Shown here one piece after another: positions 44,172 to 53,002 of a stretch of 64,000 nucleotides of DNA (positions are counted from its first letter, which is position 1; each line of letters opens with the position of its first letter). Below the pieces are notes generated by a model. It was given only the letters and a program-made list of their open reading frames with translations, made no database searches and was not told where the DNA came from. The position numbers and the translations under genes are program-made. The stretch is from Methylophilus sp. 14 (GTDB lineage Bacteria; Pseudomonadota; Gammaproteobacteria; Burkholderiales; Methylophilaceae): the NCBI RefSeq assembly GCF_015354345.1, contig NZ_JADKYS010000003.1, forward strand, positions 92,856 through 156,855, read 5' to 3'.

Positions 44172-46019
44172 TTATTCAGGTTGAATTTCAATCAGTGTTT
44201 CGTCCGGGGTGACGCTATCCCCTTTGGCGACATGAATCGCCACCACCGTGCCTGATTTGCTGGCCTGGATTTCGTTTTCCATTTTCATGGCTTCAATCAC
44301 CAGTACGCCATCGCCTGCATTAACCTTGTCACCGACATTCACTTTTACGGTGACGATAGTGCCTGGCATCGCGGTAGTGACGCAACCAGGATGGTTAGGG
44401 CGTGGACGACCACTGGCCGCAACGGCTGCTGCTTTTTTCTTGCCGCCATTTGAGCCACCACCGCTGACTTCCATCTCGCTCAGGGTTTCGACAAACACCT
44501 CTTCTGAAATGCCATCGACCTTGACGTAGTAAGGTTTGCGCTCTTCACCGGCATGGCCGCTACCAGTCAGTTTGATATGGTAGGTTTCACCGTGCAGGGT
44601 GATGTTGAATTCGTTAGGCGCATAGCGTGCGGCAGCGGTTTGCTGCGTCACGGCTTCTTTGCTCAGCAATGGTTCAGGATTCAGCGAACCGGCATTGCGC
44701 TCTTGCAAGAAGGTCTGGCCGATATCAGGGAACATGGCGTAGGTGAGTACGTCTTGTTCGTTGTTGGCAAAACGCTCGGCTTCGGATTGCAATCTGGCCA
44801 TTTCTGGTTGCAGCAGGTCAGCAGGGCGGCAAGTGATCACTTGAGCATCGCCTACGGCCTGTTTGCGTACATCTGCATTCACGGCTGCCGGGGCTTTACC
44901 ATATTGGCCCAACAGATAGTTTTTCACTTCGTTGGTGATGGACTTGTAACGGCCACCGGTCAATACGTTTAATACTGCCTGCGTACCTACAATTTGTGAG
45001 GTCGGCGTGACCAATGGAGGGAAGCCCAAATCTTCACGTACACGTGGGATTTCGGCCAGCACTTCGTCCATACGGTTGAGCGCGCCTTGTTCTTTTAACT
45101 GGTTAGACAGGTTGGAGATCATGCCGCCTGGTACCTGGTTGACCAACACGCGGGTATCCACGCCGGTGAACTCACTCTCAAACTGCCAGTATTTTTTACG
45201 TACTTCTTTAAAGTAGGCGGTGATTTCCTGCAACTTGCCCAAATCCAGGCCGGTGTCGTACTCGGTGCCTTTTAATGCAGCAACCAAACTCTCTGTCGTC
45301 GGGTGGCTGGCACCTTCGGAGAATGAGGAGTTACAGGTGTCGATAATATCGACACCGTTTTCAACACTTTTGAGCATGACCATGCTGGCCAGGCCTGAGG
45401 TGGCGTGGCTATGCATATGCACGGGTACGCTGACGGCCGCTTTTAAGGCTTTGACCAGATCACCTGCCAAGGTTGGCGTAAGCAAACCGGCCATGTCTTT
45501 CACGCCTATGCTGTCGCAACCCAGGGCTTCGAGTTCTTTCGCCATGTTGACGAAGTAAGCGATGTCATGCACCGGGCTGGTGGTGAAGGACAGCGTACCA
45601 ATCGCATGCTTCTTGGCTGATTTGACGGCTTCGATAGCTGTTTTCAGGTTGCGGATGTCGTTCATCGCATCAAAAATACGGAACACATCAACACCGGTGT
45701 CAGCAGCCTGTTTCACGAAGGCATGCACGACATCGTCAGAGTAATGACGATAGCCCAGCAAGTTCTGGCCACGCAACAGCATGTTGATTGGGGTATTAGG
45801 CAATGCCTTACGCAGGCTGCGCAAACGCTCCCATGGATCTTCTTTCAGAAAGCGAACGCAGGCGTCAAAGGTGGCACCGCCCCATGCTTCCAGAGACCAG
45901 AAACCAATGTCATCCAGTTTGCTGGCAATCGGCAGCATATCTTCGGTACGCATGCGCGTTGCGATCAGGGATTGGTGACCATCTCTTAAAACGAGTTCGG
46001 TGACATGTATTTTGCTCAT
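44172..46019 (-). CDS. pycB: pyruvate carboxylase subunit B (oxaloacetate decarboxylase alpha-like, biotinylated)
   Basis: Carries the carboxyl-transferase and biotin-carrier parts of a two-subunit pyruvate carboxylase, making oxaloacetate from pyruvate. The 615-residue protein has an HMGL-like barrel opening with ELVLRDGHQSL, a PYC/OADA conserved region, an Ala/Gly/Lys linker (about 510-535), and a C-terminal biotinyl domain whose EAMKM motif places biotin on Lys579. No membrane subunits lie nearby, so a sodium-pump decarboxylase is unlikely. It follows pycA by 40 nt. Confidence 0.9.
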   Translation of the reverse strand: MSKIHVTELVLRDGHQSLIATRMRTEDMLPIASKLDDIGFWSLEAWGGATFDACVRFLKEDPWERLRSLRKALPNTPINMLLRGQNLLGYRHYSDDVVHAFVKQAADTGVDVFRIFDAMNDIRNLKTAIEAVKSAKKHAIGTLSFTTSPVHDIAYFVNMAKELEALGCDSIGVKDMAGLLTPTLAGDLVKALKAAVSVPVHMHSHATSGLASMVMLKSVENGVDIIDTCNSSFSEGASHPTTESLVAALKGTEYDTGLDLGKLQEITAYFKEVRKKYWQFESEFTGVDTRVLVNQVPGGMISNLSNQLKEQGALNRMDEVLAEIPRVREDLGFPPLVTPTSQIVGTQAVLNVLTGGRYKSITNEVKNYLLGQYGKAPAAVNADVRKQAVGDAQVITCRPADLLQPEMARLQSEAERFANNEQDVLTYAMFPDIGQTFLQERNAGSLNPEPLLSKEAVTQQTAAARYAPNEFNITLHGETYHIKLTGSGHAGEERKPYYVKVDGISEEVFVETLSEMEVSGGGSNGGKKKAAAVAASGRPRPNHPGCVTTAMPGTIVTVKVNVGDKVNAGDGVLVIEAMKMENEIQASKSGTVVAIHVAKGDSVTPDETLIEIQPE

Positions 46020-46059
46020 AATCTTGTCGATCTAAATAAATATCTGCAATGCGGGTTAA

Positions 46060-47478
46060 TCAAATGCCTTCGTGGGCAGCAATCGCGGCAGCGATCGCTG
46101 CGGCCATCAGTTCTTTTGGCAGTCCAACATCATATTCAGTCAGCTCCGGGTGTTGTTCCACAAAACTGGTGTTGAAGTCAGCCGCCCGAAAATCCGGGTG
46201 TAGCATGATTTGCTGGTAATATGGGATCGTCGTTTTAACGCCATAAACCACCATGTCGTTGAGGGCGCGGCGGCCACGCTCAATCACACTTTCCCAGTCC
46301 AGCGCCCAAACCGTCAGTTTGGCACACATGGAGTCATAATAAGGTGGAATCACATAGCCACTGTAAATCGCGGCATCCATACGTACGCCAGGACCACCCG
46401 GCGCGTAGTAACGCGTGATTTTACCAAAGCTGGGCAAAAAGTCTTTTTTCGGGTCTTCGGCATTGATCCGGTATTCCATGGCAAAGCCACGGAAGGCGAT
46501 CTCACTTTGCTTATATTGCAAAGGCAAGCCAGCAGCGACGCGGATTTGTTCTTGCACAATATCCACACCGGTGATGGTTTCTGTCACGGTATGTTCCACC
46601 TGCAAACGGGTGTTCATTTCCATGAAGTAGAAGTTGTTGTCGGAGTCGAGCAGGAACTCGACAGTACCCGCATTCTCGTAACCAACCGCCTTGGCTGCTT
46701 TGACGCCCAGGCCGCCGATATACTCACGTTGTGCTTGTGTGAGTTGCGGGGAGGGAGCAATTTCAATCAGCTTCTGGTTACGGCGCTGGATGGAGCAGTC
46801 GCGCTCAAACAAGTGGATGACGTTGCCGTGGGCGTCTGCCAATACCTGCACTTCAATATGGCGCGGATGCACCACGCATTTTTCCAGGAACACTTCTGGT
46901 TTGCCAAAAGCTTTGCTAGCCTCGGAAATCACGCGGTCATAATTGCTCAATAATTCTTTTTCGCTGTCGCAACGGCGGATACCACGGCCACCACCACCAT
47001 TGGTGGCTTTTAGCATGACTGGATAGCCAATCTTGTTGGCCAGGACCACGGCGGCTTCGACGGACTCCAGATTGCCATCACTGCCCGGTACGCAGGGGAT
47101 GCCTGCACCTATCATGGCGTTACGGGCCTGGATTTTGTCGCCCATCTGGCGAATGACGTCTGCCTCAGGGCCAATAAACTTGATGCCGCGGCGGGCACAG
47201 ACTTCGGCCAGTTCAGGATTTTCAGACAGGAAACCATAGCCTGGGTGCAAGGCATCACAGCCAGCAGCCACGGCAATATTCACTATATTATGTGCGTTCA
47301 GATAGCCTGCAACCGGGTCGGAGCCAATGTTATAGGCTTCATCGGCTTTTTTGACGTGCAAGGCATGACGGTCGGCATCGGAGTAAATGGCTACCGATTT
47401 AATGCCCATTTCCGAGCAGGCGCGCACAATACGTACCGCAATTTCACCGCGATTCGCGACTAAAATTTTCTTAAACAC
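46060..47478 (-). CDS. pycA: pyruvate carboxylase subunit A (biotin carboxylase)
   Basis: The ATP-dependent biotin carboxylase partner of PycB. The 472-residue protein has the N-terminal KKILVANRGEIAVR, the ATP-grasp loop KATNGGGGRGIRR, HIEVQVLAD and EMNTRLQVEHTVTE, and ends in an Ala-rich tail. It resembles AccC, but its pairing with PycB rather than accB points to pyruvate carboxylase. It starts at GTG 47478, supported by an aaggg ribosome site. Replenishment of C4 acids fits a methylotroph that assimilates C1 units into C3 compounds. Confidence 0.88.
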   Translation of the reverse strand: MFKKILVANRGEIAVRIVRACSEMGIKSVAIYSDADRHALHVKKADEAYNIGSDPVAGYLNAHNIVNIAVAAGCDALHPGYGFLSENPELAEVCARRGIKFIGPEADVIRQMGDKIQARNAMIGAGIPCVPGSDGNLESVEAAVVLANKIGYPVMLKATNGGGGRGIRRCDSEKELLSNYDRVISEASKAFGKPEVFLEKCVVHPRHIEVQVLADAHGNVIHLFERDCSIQRRNQKLIEIAPSPQLTQAQREYIGGLGVKAAKAVGYENAGTVEFLLDSDNNFYFMEMNTRLQVEHTVTETITGVDIVQEQIRVAAGLPLQYKQSEIAFRGFAMEYRINAEDPKKDFLPSFGKITRYYAPGGPGVRMDAAIYSGYVIPPYYDSMCAKLTVWALDWESVIERGRRALNDMVVYGVKTTIPYYQQIMLHPDFRAADFNTSFVEQHPELTEYDVGLPKELMAAAIAAAIAAHEGI

Positions 47479-47584
47479 ACATTACCCTTAAAGCAAGAAA
47501 AAAGGACAGAGTCTTGTAGCAACTCAATCGTTTATTTAGTTAGCAACTGCTTGTATTTAAAGCGCTTTGAGTTGGTTTGGTTGT

Positions 47585-47641
47585 GGTTTTGCATTAGCAA
47601 GACCGCCTGGGCGGATGGCCGATTATGCAAACCGGCACCAT
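47585..47641 (-). ncRNA. candidate structured leader RNA with pseudoknot, upstream of pycA
   Basis: On the minus strand ATGG-TG-CCG and CGG-CCAT (47641-47615) close a hairpin whose 11-nt loop contains TTTGCAT. Directly after it comes a compact CCGC-CCAG-GCGG hairpin (47614-47603), then ATGCAAA (47594-47588), exactly complementary to the loop over 7 nt. This gives a possible H-type pseudoknot about 110 nt before the pycA start. It matches no riboswitch class that I recognise. Confidence 0.45.
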
Positions 47642-47681
47642 GAGTGCGCCCCTGATAAAGAGCGCCGCGTGATGCGACGTC

Positions 47682-47687
47682 ATTATA
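47682..47687 (-). promoter_or_regulatory. probable -10 box of pycAB
   Basis: TATAAT on the minus strand; initiation near 47675 would give a leader of about 200 nt before the pycA start. TTTTTA at 47705-47710 is a weak -35 at the 17-nt spacing. The rest of the 335-bp gap to yceD holds the yceD promoter. Confidence 0.5.
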
Positions 47688-47749
47688 ACAACAAACCCGG
47701 GTCTTAAAAAGTAGAACGTCATTTTTGCCCCGGTTAGTCGGGTGGCTGG

Positions 47750-47778
47750 TCGTCAAAATAGGTCGAATTTGCTATAGT
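47750..47778 (+). promoter_or_regulatory. promoter of yceD
   Basis: TCGTCA (47750-47755), 17-nt spacer, TATAGT (47773-47778) preceded by TGC as an extended -10. Initiation near 47785 leaves a leader of about 29 nt before ATG 47814. Confidence 0.55.
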
Positions 47779-47813
47779 GTCATGCTTGTTTATATTTAGA
47801 GTTTTCTTTGGTT

Positions 47814-48320
47814 ATGGCGCGATTTCAAGAGCTGGCCCGACAGCAAAAAAGTACTGAAGGTGAGTTGGGATTGTCCGCTTTGCCGCGTTTGCAAGAAGCC
47901 TTGCAGGCATTAGGTGTTGCCGATGTGGCGGCGTTGAGTGCGTTGCGTGTGCGTTATCAGTTACAGGGTTTGCCACCACGTTTTTTTAGCGAGACTGCCT
48001 TGCCTATGTTGTCCTTAGGGGTGCAGGCTGAATTGCCTTTGGTGTGCCAGCGTTGTTTTGCGCCGTTGCCGCAGGTGCTTGATTTAGAATTTGAGTTTGC
48101 CTTGTGCGATGAACCGCCAGAGGCGTTGCTTGAAGATGAGCAGGTGGATTGGCTGGAGGAAGAGGCTGAAACAACGATAGAATCCCTGGTCGAAGACGAG
48201 TTGCTGATGGCTTTGCCGATTGCGGTGATGCATGAAGAGTCGTGTGTGAGTTTGCAGCAATCGGCCGGAGAGAAGCCTAATCCGTTTGCTGCCCTCAAGC
48301 AGTTAAAGCTGGATAAGTGA
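47814..48320 (+). CDS. yceD: YceD/DUF177 large-ribosomal-RNA accumulation protein
   Basis: A 168-residue DUF177 protein. Homologues in bacteria and plants are needed for normal 23S rRNA levels, and the gene almost always precedes rpmF, as here. The paired cysteines in PLVCQRCFAPL (about 77-80) and the acidic middle (about 95-130, rich in Glu and Asp) are typical. ATG 47814 is chosen over an in-frame TTG two codons earlier. Confidence 0.9.
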   Translation: MARFQELARQQKSTEGELGLSALPRLQEALQALGVADVAALSALRVRYQLQGLPPRFFSETALPMLSLGVQAELPLVCQRCFAPLPQVLDLEFEFALCDEPPEALLEDEQVDWLEEEAETTIESLVEDELLMALPIAVMHEESCVSLQQSAGEKPNPFAALKQLKLDK

Positions 48321-48391
48321 TCGCTGGCAGCATGGTTGTGGTGTTTAAAAGCGTTAAAAAGTAAATGAAAAGCGATATTTGCAGGATTTAT

Positions 48392-48420
48392 TTGCAGTTG
48401 TCTCTGGAATATTTTATAAT
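48392..48420 (+). promoter_or_regulatory. near-consensus promoter of rpmF-plsX-fab
   Basis: TTGCAG (48392-48397), 17-nt spacer and perfect TATAAT (48415-48420). Initiation near 48427 gives a leader of about 82 nt before rpmF. Confidence 0.72.
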
Positions 48421-48508
48421 TACGGATTAGGTAGCATTTTAAGTTTATTTATAACTGCCCTTTAACTTCAATCTCTGAGGTGTGGCGGTTTGATTTTGGA
48501 GTATATAA

Positions 48509-48688
48509 ATGGCAGTTCAGCAAAACAAAAAGACACCGTCCAAGCGTGGCATGCACCGTTCCCACGACTTTTTGACAAACCCACCATTGGCAATTGAGCC
48601 AACGACTGGCGAAGTACATTTGCGTCATCACGTGAGCCCAAACGGTTTCTACCGTGGCCGTAAAGTGATGCCAGCTAAAGGCGAATAA
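48509..48688 (+). CDS. rpmF: 50S ribosomal protein L32
   Basis: A 59-residue ribosomal protein starting [19 protein letters not shown]. It is a basic protein with the family's N-terminal block and the C-terminal KVMPAKGE. It lacks the zinc-binding cysteines found in some L32 forms, as is usual in proteobacteria. Ribosome site ttggag. Conserved yceD-rpmF-plsX order. Confidence 0.96.
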   Translation: MAVQQNKKTPSKRGMHRSHDFLTNPPLAIEPTTGEVHLRHHVSPNGFYRGRKVMPAKGE

Positions 48689-48718
48689 TCGCTGCATTAA
48701 AGCGTCAAGCTTTAAAAC

Positions 48719-48744
48719 ACGCCGCGCAGTAAAATGCGCGGCGT
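48719..48744 (+). terminator. hairpin between rpmF and plsX (weak terminator or attenuator)
   Basis: ACGCCGCGCA and TGCGCGGCGT form a 10-bp GC-rich stem with loop gtaaaa, followed only by TTG rather than a long T-run. It could lower read-through from the strongly expressed rpmF into the lipid genes. Confidence 0.6.
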
Positions 48745-48834
48745 TTGTGTATCTGGCGTAAGCCTCTACTTTTCTGGCGCAAGCTGAGCTGTTTGATAGC
48801 AATGCAGTGTCAAAAAGTAAATTTGGGAAATAAC

Positions 48835-49887
48835 ATGACAACTGGTCAACACGCGCATTCACAAGAAGTAGTGATTGCCATTGATGCCATGGGAGGAGAT
48901 CACGGTCCGCATGTGACTGTGCCCGCGGCAGTGCGTATTTTGAACGAAAATCCTAATCTCAATATCATTCTGGTGGGCCTGCAAGATGCTGTAGAAGCTG
49001 AATTGAAGGCTTTGCATGTGTCACCTGGCCCGCGTTTGCGCGTGCATCATGCCAGTGAAGTGGTGCTGATGGATGAATCACCGCAAAGCGCGATGAAGAA
49101 TAAAAAAGATTCTTCCATGCGCGTGGCAATCAATATGGTGAAAACTGGCGAGGCGCAAGCCTGTGTGAGCGCTGGTAACACGGGTGCCTTGATGGCGACT
49201 GCTCGTTTTGTGCTCAAAACCTTACCTGGCATCGACAGGCCAGCCATTGCGTCTACCTTGCCTTCTGAGAAGGGTAGCACGTTTATGCTCGACCTCGGTG
49301 CCAATGCGGACTGTACGCCTGAACACCTGTACCAGTTTGCCATTATGGGCGCGATGGTGGTGAGCTGTATCAGCAATAAACCCAATCCTACCGTTGGCTT
49401 GCTCAATATTGGTTCCGAAGATATTAAAGGCAATGAAGTCGCCAAGCAGGCGGCCGAATTGCTGCGTGGCAGCCATTTGAATTTTTACGGCAACGTCGAA
49501 GGCGATGATATTTTCAAAGGCACGACCGATGTGGTGGTCTGTGATGGTTTCGTCGGTAATGTGGCATTGAAAACCACAGAAGGCCTGGCGCATATGATGG
49601 GCAAGTTCCTGACGCAGGAATTCAAGCGTAACTGGTTGACCAAATTGATGGCGCTGGGGGCTTTCCCAGTATTGAAAGCATTTAAAAGACGGCTGGATCC
49701 GCGTCGTTACAATGGCGCCAGCTTTTTGGGCCTGCGCGGCATTGTTGTGAAAAGCCATGGCGGGGCGGATAGTGTCGGCTTTTACCATGCGATTCACGTG
49801 GCCATGGAAGAGGCGCAGAGCGGTATTTTAAAGCGTATTCAGGCACAGCTTGAGATTGAGCACCTGACGACTTCCGAGCAGTCTTGA
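48835..49887 (+). CDS. plsX: phosphate acyltransferase PlsX
   Basis: Converts acyl-ACP to acyl-phosphate, the first step of phospholipid synthesis through PlsY. From ATG 48835 it has 350 residues starting [20 protein letters not shown], with the family motifs [22 protein letters not shown] and [14 protein letters not shown] longer in-frame reading from 48745 would begin inside the upstream hairpin region and is rejected. fabH follows 48 nt later. Confidence 0.95.
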   Translation: MTTGQHAHSQEVVIAIDAMGGDHGPHVTVPAAVRILNENPNLNIILVGLQDAVEAELKALHVSPGPRLRVHHASEVVLMDESPQSAMKNKKDSSMRVAINMVKTGEAQACVSAGNTGALMATARFVLKTLPGIDRPAIASTLPSEKGSTFMLDLGANADCTPEHLYQFAIMGAMVVSCISNKPNPTVGLLNIGSEDIKGNEVAKQAAELLRGSHLNFYGNVEGDDIFKGTTDVVVCDGFVGNVALKTTEGLAHMMGKFLTQEFKRNWLTKLMALGAFPVLKAFKRRLDPRRYNGASFLGLRGIVVKSHGGADSVGFYHAIHVAMEEAQSGILKRIQAQLEIEHLTTSEQS

Positions 49888-49935
49888 ACTGCATTCAGCT
49901 AGGTAATTTGACCCAATTAAGGCATAATCGTACGG

Positions 49936-50877
49936 ATGATTAACGCACGCATCGCAGGCACTGGCAGCTATCTGCCAGCCAATATTTTAACCAACGCCGA
50001 CCTGGAAAAGATGGTTGATACCACCGATGAGTGGATCTTTGCCAGGACCGGTATCAAACAGCGTCACCGGGTCACCGATGAGCGCACCAGCGACCTGGCC
50101 ACGCATGCCGCCCGCAATGCCATTGAGGCGGCAGGCATTCAGGCGCAAGACATTGACCTGATCATTGTGGCCACCACCACGCCGGACAAGATTTTCCCGA
50201 GTGTTGCCACCATGGTGCAGCGCAAGCTGGGTATCAGCGGCTGTCCTGCCTTTGATGTGCAGGCTGTGTGTAGTGGCTTTGTCTATGCGCTGACCACCGC
50301 CCATCAATTTATCAAGTCCGGCCAATCCCGCAATGTGCTGGTGATTGGCGCAGATACCTTTACGCGTATCACCGACTACACAGACCGTAGCAACTGCATC
50401 TTGTGGGGCGATGGCGCCGGTGCAGTCATTCTGCAAGCCAGCGAAGCGCCTGGCGTGCTCTCTACGCATATCCATGCCGATGGCAATTACGAAACCTACC
50501 TGCATGTGCCGCGCAATGCCGATGGCCCGGACACTGTGGTGATGGAAGGCAATGCCGTGTTTAAAATGGCGGTGAATACGCTGGACCAGATTGTGGATGA
50601 GACGCTGGAAGCGAATCATATGCAAAAGTCTGACATCGACTGGCTGGTGCCGCATCAGGCCAATATCCGCATTTTGCAAGCGACCGCCAAAAAACTGGAT
50701 CTGCCGATGGAAAAAGTGGTGATTACGGTGGATAGACACGGTAACACTTCAGCAGCATCCATCCCGTTAGCACTAGACACTGCGGTGCGCGACGGCCGTA
50801 TCCAGCGCGGGCAGATTTTGCTCATGGAAGCCTTTGGTGGTGGATTTACCTGGGGTTCAGCGCTGGTTAAGTATTAA
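49936..50877 (+). CDS. fabH: beta-ketoacyl-ACP synthase III
   Basis: Condenses acetyl-CoA with malonyl-ACP to begin fatty-acid synthesis. The 313-residue thiolase-fold protein shows nucleophile Cys112 in [12 protein letters not shown], His in VPHQANIRI and Asn in [17 protein letters not shown] 7 nt upstream of the ATG and lack of a near ribosome site suggest an internal, possibly leaderless, start. fabD follows after 74 nt. Confidence 0.96.
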   Translation: MINARIAGTGSYLPANILTNADLEKMVDTTDEWIFARTGIKQRHRVTDERTSDLATHAARNAIEAAGIQAQDIDLIIVATTTPDKIFPSVATMVQRKLGISGCPAFDVQAVCSGFVYALTTAHQFIKSGQSRNVLVIGADTFTRITDYTDRSNCILWGDGAGAVILQASEAPGVLSTHIHADGNYETYLHVPRNADGPDTVVMEGNAVFKMAVNTLDQIVDETLEANHMQKSDIDWLVPHQANIRILQATAKKLDLPMEKVVITVDRHGNTSAASIPLALDTAVRDGRIQRGQILLMEAFGGGFTWGSALVKY

Positions 50878-50951
50878 TCGACCATATCGTTTACCTACAG
50901 GCGATGCATAGCATAGCCTGCATTTTGTTTTAGTCTTTACGCGAAAAAATT

Positions 50952-51875
50952 ATGTCTAAATTTGCTTTCTTCTTTCCAGGCCAGGGCTCGCAGTCTGTTG
51001 GCATGATGCAAGGCTTAGAAGCCCATGCCATCGTTAAACAAACTTTTGATGAGGCTTCTACGGTATTGGGCGTCGATTTTTGGAAAATGGCGACAGAAGC
51101 CAATGACGAAATTAACCTGACCGAAAATACTCAGCCTATCATGTTGACAGCTGGTGTCGCCACCTGGCGCGTCTACCAGGCATTGGGCGGCAAGTTGCCA
51201 ACCGCCATGGCTGGTCACAGCCTGGGCGAATATACCGCGCTGGTTGCAGCCGGTGCCATTTCATTCGCAGATGCGTTGCCACTGGTCAAGTTTCGTGCGC
51301 AGGTTATGCAGCAAGCCGTGCCAGAAGGTCAGGGCGCCATGGCCGCTATTTTAGGTCTGGATGATGATACGGTACGTGCCGTGTGCACCGAAGCTGCGCA
51401 AGGCCAGGTGGTGCAGGCTGTGAACTTTAACTCGCCAGGCCAGGTGGTGATTGCCGGTGACAAGGCTGCCGTAGAGCGTGGCATGGAGCTGGCCAAAGCG
51501 AAAGGTGCCAAACGTGCCTTGCCGTTGCCTGTGAGCGTGCCGTCGCACTGTGACTTGATGAAGCCTGCGGCAGATAAATTGCGTGAATATCTGCAAAATG
51601 TGGCTGTGCAAGCCCCGGTGGTACCAGTACTGCACAATGCTGATGTGGCTGCGTATAGCGATGCTGCCCAAATTAAAGACGCGCTGGTGCGCCAATTGCA
51701 TAGCCCGGTACGCTGGGTAGAGACCGTACAACAATTGGCCTCACAAGAAGTATTGAGCGCTGCGGAATGTGGACCAGGCAAGGTGCTGGCTGGTTTAGCC
51801 AAACGCATTGTGGCGGACATGACTTGCGTTGCGCTCGTGAATGATGAATCTGTGCAGGCATTTGCTGCGCAATAA
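50952..51875 (+). CDS. fabD: malonyl CoA-ACP transacylase
   Basis: Loads malonyl groups onto ACP. The 307-residue protein has the FFPGQGSQSVGM oxyanion motif, nucleophile Ser90 in AGHSLGEYTAL, and the catalytic His in SVPSHCDLM. fabG follows almost immediately. Confidence 0.96.
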   Translation: MSKFAFFFPGQGSQSVGMMQGLEAHAIVKQTFDEASTVLGVDFWKMATEANDEINLTENTQPIMLTAGVATWRVYQALGGKLPTAMAGHSLGEYTALVAAGAISFADALPLVKFRAQVMQQAVPEGQGAMAAILGLDDDTVRAVCTEAAQGQVVQAVNFNSPGQVVIAGDKAAVERGMELAKAKGAKRALPLPVSVPSHCDLMKPAADKLREYLQNVAVQAPVVPVLHNADVAAYSDAAQIKDALVRQLHSPVRWVETVQQLASQEVLSAAECGPGKVLAGLAKRIVADMTCVALVNDESVQAFAAQ

Positions 51876-51886
51876 GGGGGATGAAT

Positions 51887-52627
51887 ATGTCAAATCAACA
51901 AGTAGCATTGGTGACCGGTGCCAGCCGTGGTATTGGGGCTGCGATTGCGCAAGCCTTGGGTAAACAAGGTGCTTTTGTGGTGGGTACGGCGACCTCGGCC
52001 AGTGGCGCAGAGGCAATCACTGCGCATTTGAAAGCCGCTGGCGTGAATGGTATTGGCCTGGCGCTGGACGTCACGCAGCCTGAGCAAATCGAAGCAGTGT
52101 TAAAGCAGATTGCTGAACAGCACGGCGAAGTTTCTATTCTGGTGAACAATGCCGGTATTACTAAAGATACCTTGTTGATGCGCATGAAGGATGAAGATTG
52201 GGATGCGGTATTAAATACCAATCTGAAGTCGGTTTTCCGTATGAGCCAGGCTGTGCTGCGCCCGATGATGAAAGCACGTCAGGGCCGCATTATCAATATT
52301 TCCAGCGTGGTTGGCCATATGGGCAACGCAGGCCAGACCAATTATGCGGCGGCTAAAGCGGGCATGACCGGTTTTACCAAATCGATGGCGCAAGAGGTTG
52401 GTAGCCGTGGTATTACGGTTAACTGTGTGGCGCCTGGCTTTATCGAAACAGACATGACTGCCGAGTTGCCAGAAGAGATTAAAGCCAAAATGCTGGAGCG
52501 CATTGCGGTAGGCCGTTTAGGCCAGGTGGATGAAATTGCGGCCACGGTGGCTTTCCTGGCATCGCCAGCAGCGGCTTACATTACTGGTGAAACCATTCAT
52601 GTCAATGGCGGTATGTACTGCGCTTAA
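51887..52627 (+). CDS. fabG: 3-oxoacyl-ACP reductase FabG
   Basis: NADPH-dependent reduction of beta-ketoacyl-ACP. The 246-residue short-chain dehydrogenase has the nucleotide motif TGASRGIG (10-17), NNAG (87-90) and the catalytic Ser140, Tyr153, Lys157. Two in-frame ATGs exist (51881 and 51887). The ggggg ribosome site abuts the first and is 6 nt from the second, so 51887 is preferred. Confidence 0.95.
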   Translation: MSNQQVALVTGASRGIGAAIAQALGKQGAFVVGTATSASGAEAITAHLKAAGVNGIGLALDVTQPEQIEAVLKQIAEQHGEVSILVNNAGITKDTLLMRMKDEDWDAVLNTNLKSVFRMSQAVLRPMMKARQGRIINISSVVGHMGNAGQTNYAAAKAGMTGFTKSMAQEVGSRGITVNCVAPGFIETDMTAELPEEIKAKMLERIAVGRLGQVDEIAATVAFLASPAAAYITGETIHVNGGMYCA

Positions 52628-52639
52628 TATATAGTTTCT

Positions 52640-52668
52640 TTGGTATTCTGGGCAAGTTTTGCTAGAAT
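52640..52668 (+). promoter_or_regulatory. promoter of acpP
   Basis: TTGGTA (52640-52645), 17-nt spacer, TAGAAT (52663-52668) preceded by TGC (extended -10). Initiation near 52675 gives a leader of about 39 nt with an aaagggg ribosome site, fitting high ACP output independent of upstream fab genes. Confidence 0.7.
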
Positions 52669-52713
52669 ATCGGTTTACTGAACACGACACTTATCAACAA
52701 AGGGGTATTTTAG

Positions 52714-52950
52714 ATGTCCGACATCGAACAACGCGTAAAGAAAATCGTTTGTGAACAATTAGGTGCAAACGAAGCTGACGTTAAAAACACATCATCTTTC
52801 GTAGATGATCTGGGTGCAGATTCTCTGGACACCGTAGAATTGGTGATGGCTTTGGAAGAAGAATTCGATTGCGAAATTCCTGACGACGAAGCAGAAAAAA
52901 TCACAACAGTGCAGCAAGCGATTGACTACGTCAACGCAAACCTCAAGTAA
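52714..52950 (+). CDS. acpP: acyl carrier protein
   Basis: The 78-residue acidic carrier for growing acyl chains. The phosphopantetheine attachment Ser37 lies in [12 protein letters not shown]. Length, acidity and the four-helix pattern are standard. It has its own promoter, and a GCAA-capped hairpin lies between it and fabF. Confidence 0.97.
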   Translation: MSDIEQRVKKIVCEQLGANEADVKNTSSFVDDLGADSLDTVELVMALEEEFDCEIPDDEAEKITTVQQAIDYVNANLK

Positions 52951-52969
52951 TTCATTGACTTCATTCTTC

Positions 52970-52995
52970 AATCAGCCCTCGCAAGAGGGCTGATT
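52970..52995 (+). promoter_or_regulatory. GNRA-tetraloop hairpin between acpP and fabF
   Basis: AATCAGCCCTC and GAGGGCTGATT form a perfect 11-bp stem capped by GCAA, followed by TTTCTATT and the fabF ATG at 53003. The only ribosome-site-like purines (gaggg) are inside the stem. It may act as a partial terminator, a processing or stability element, or a translational brake on fabF. Confidence 0.75.
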
Positions 52996-53002
52996 TTCTA
53001 TT

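Noticed and set aside
44172-46019. Sodium-pumping oxaloacetate decarboxylase alpha subunit
   Set aside because: No beta or gamma membrane subunits lie nearby, and the adjoining gene is a biotin carboxylase, so pyruvate carboxylase subunit B is favoured.
47479-47813. Known riboswitch (glycine, SAM or biotin-related) in the pycA leader
   Set aside because: The sequence does not show the conserved cores of those classes; it is left as an unclassified structured leader.
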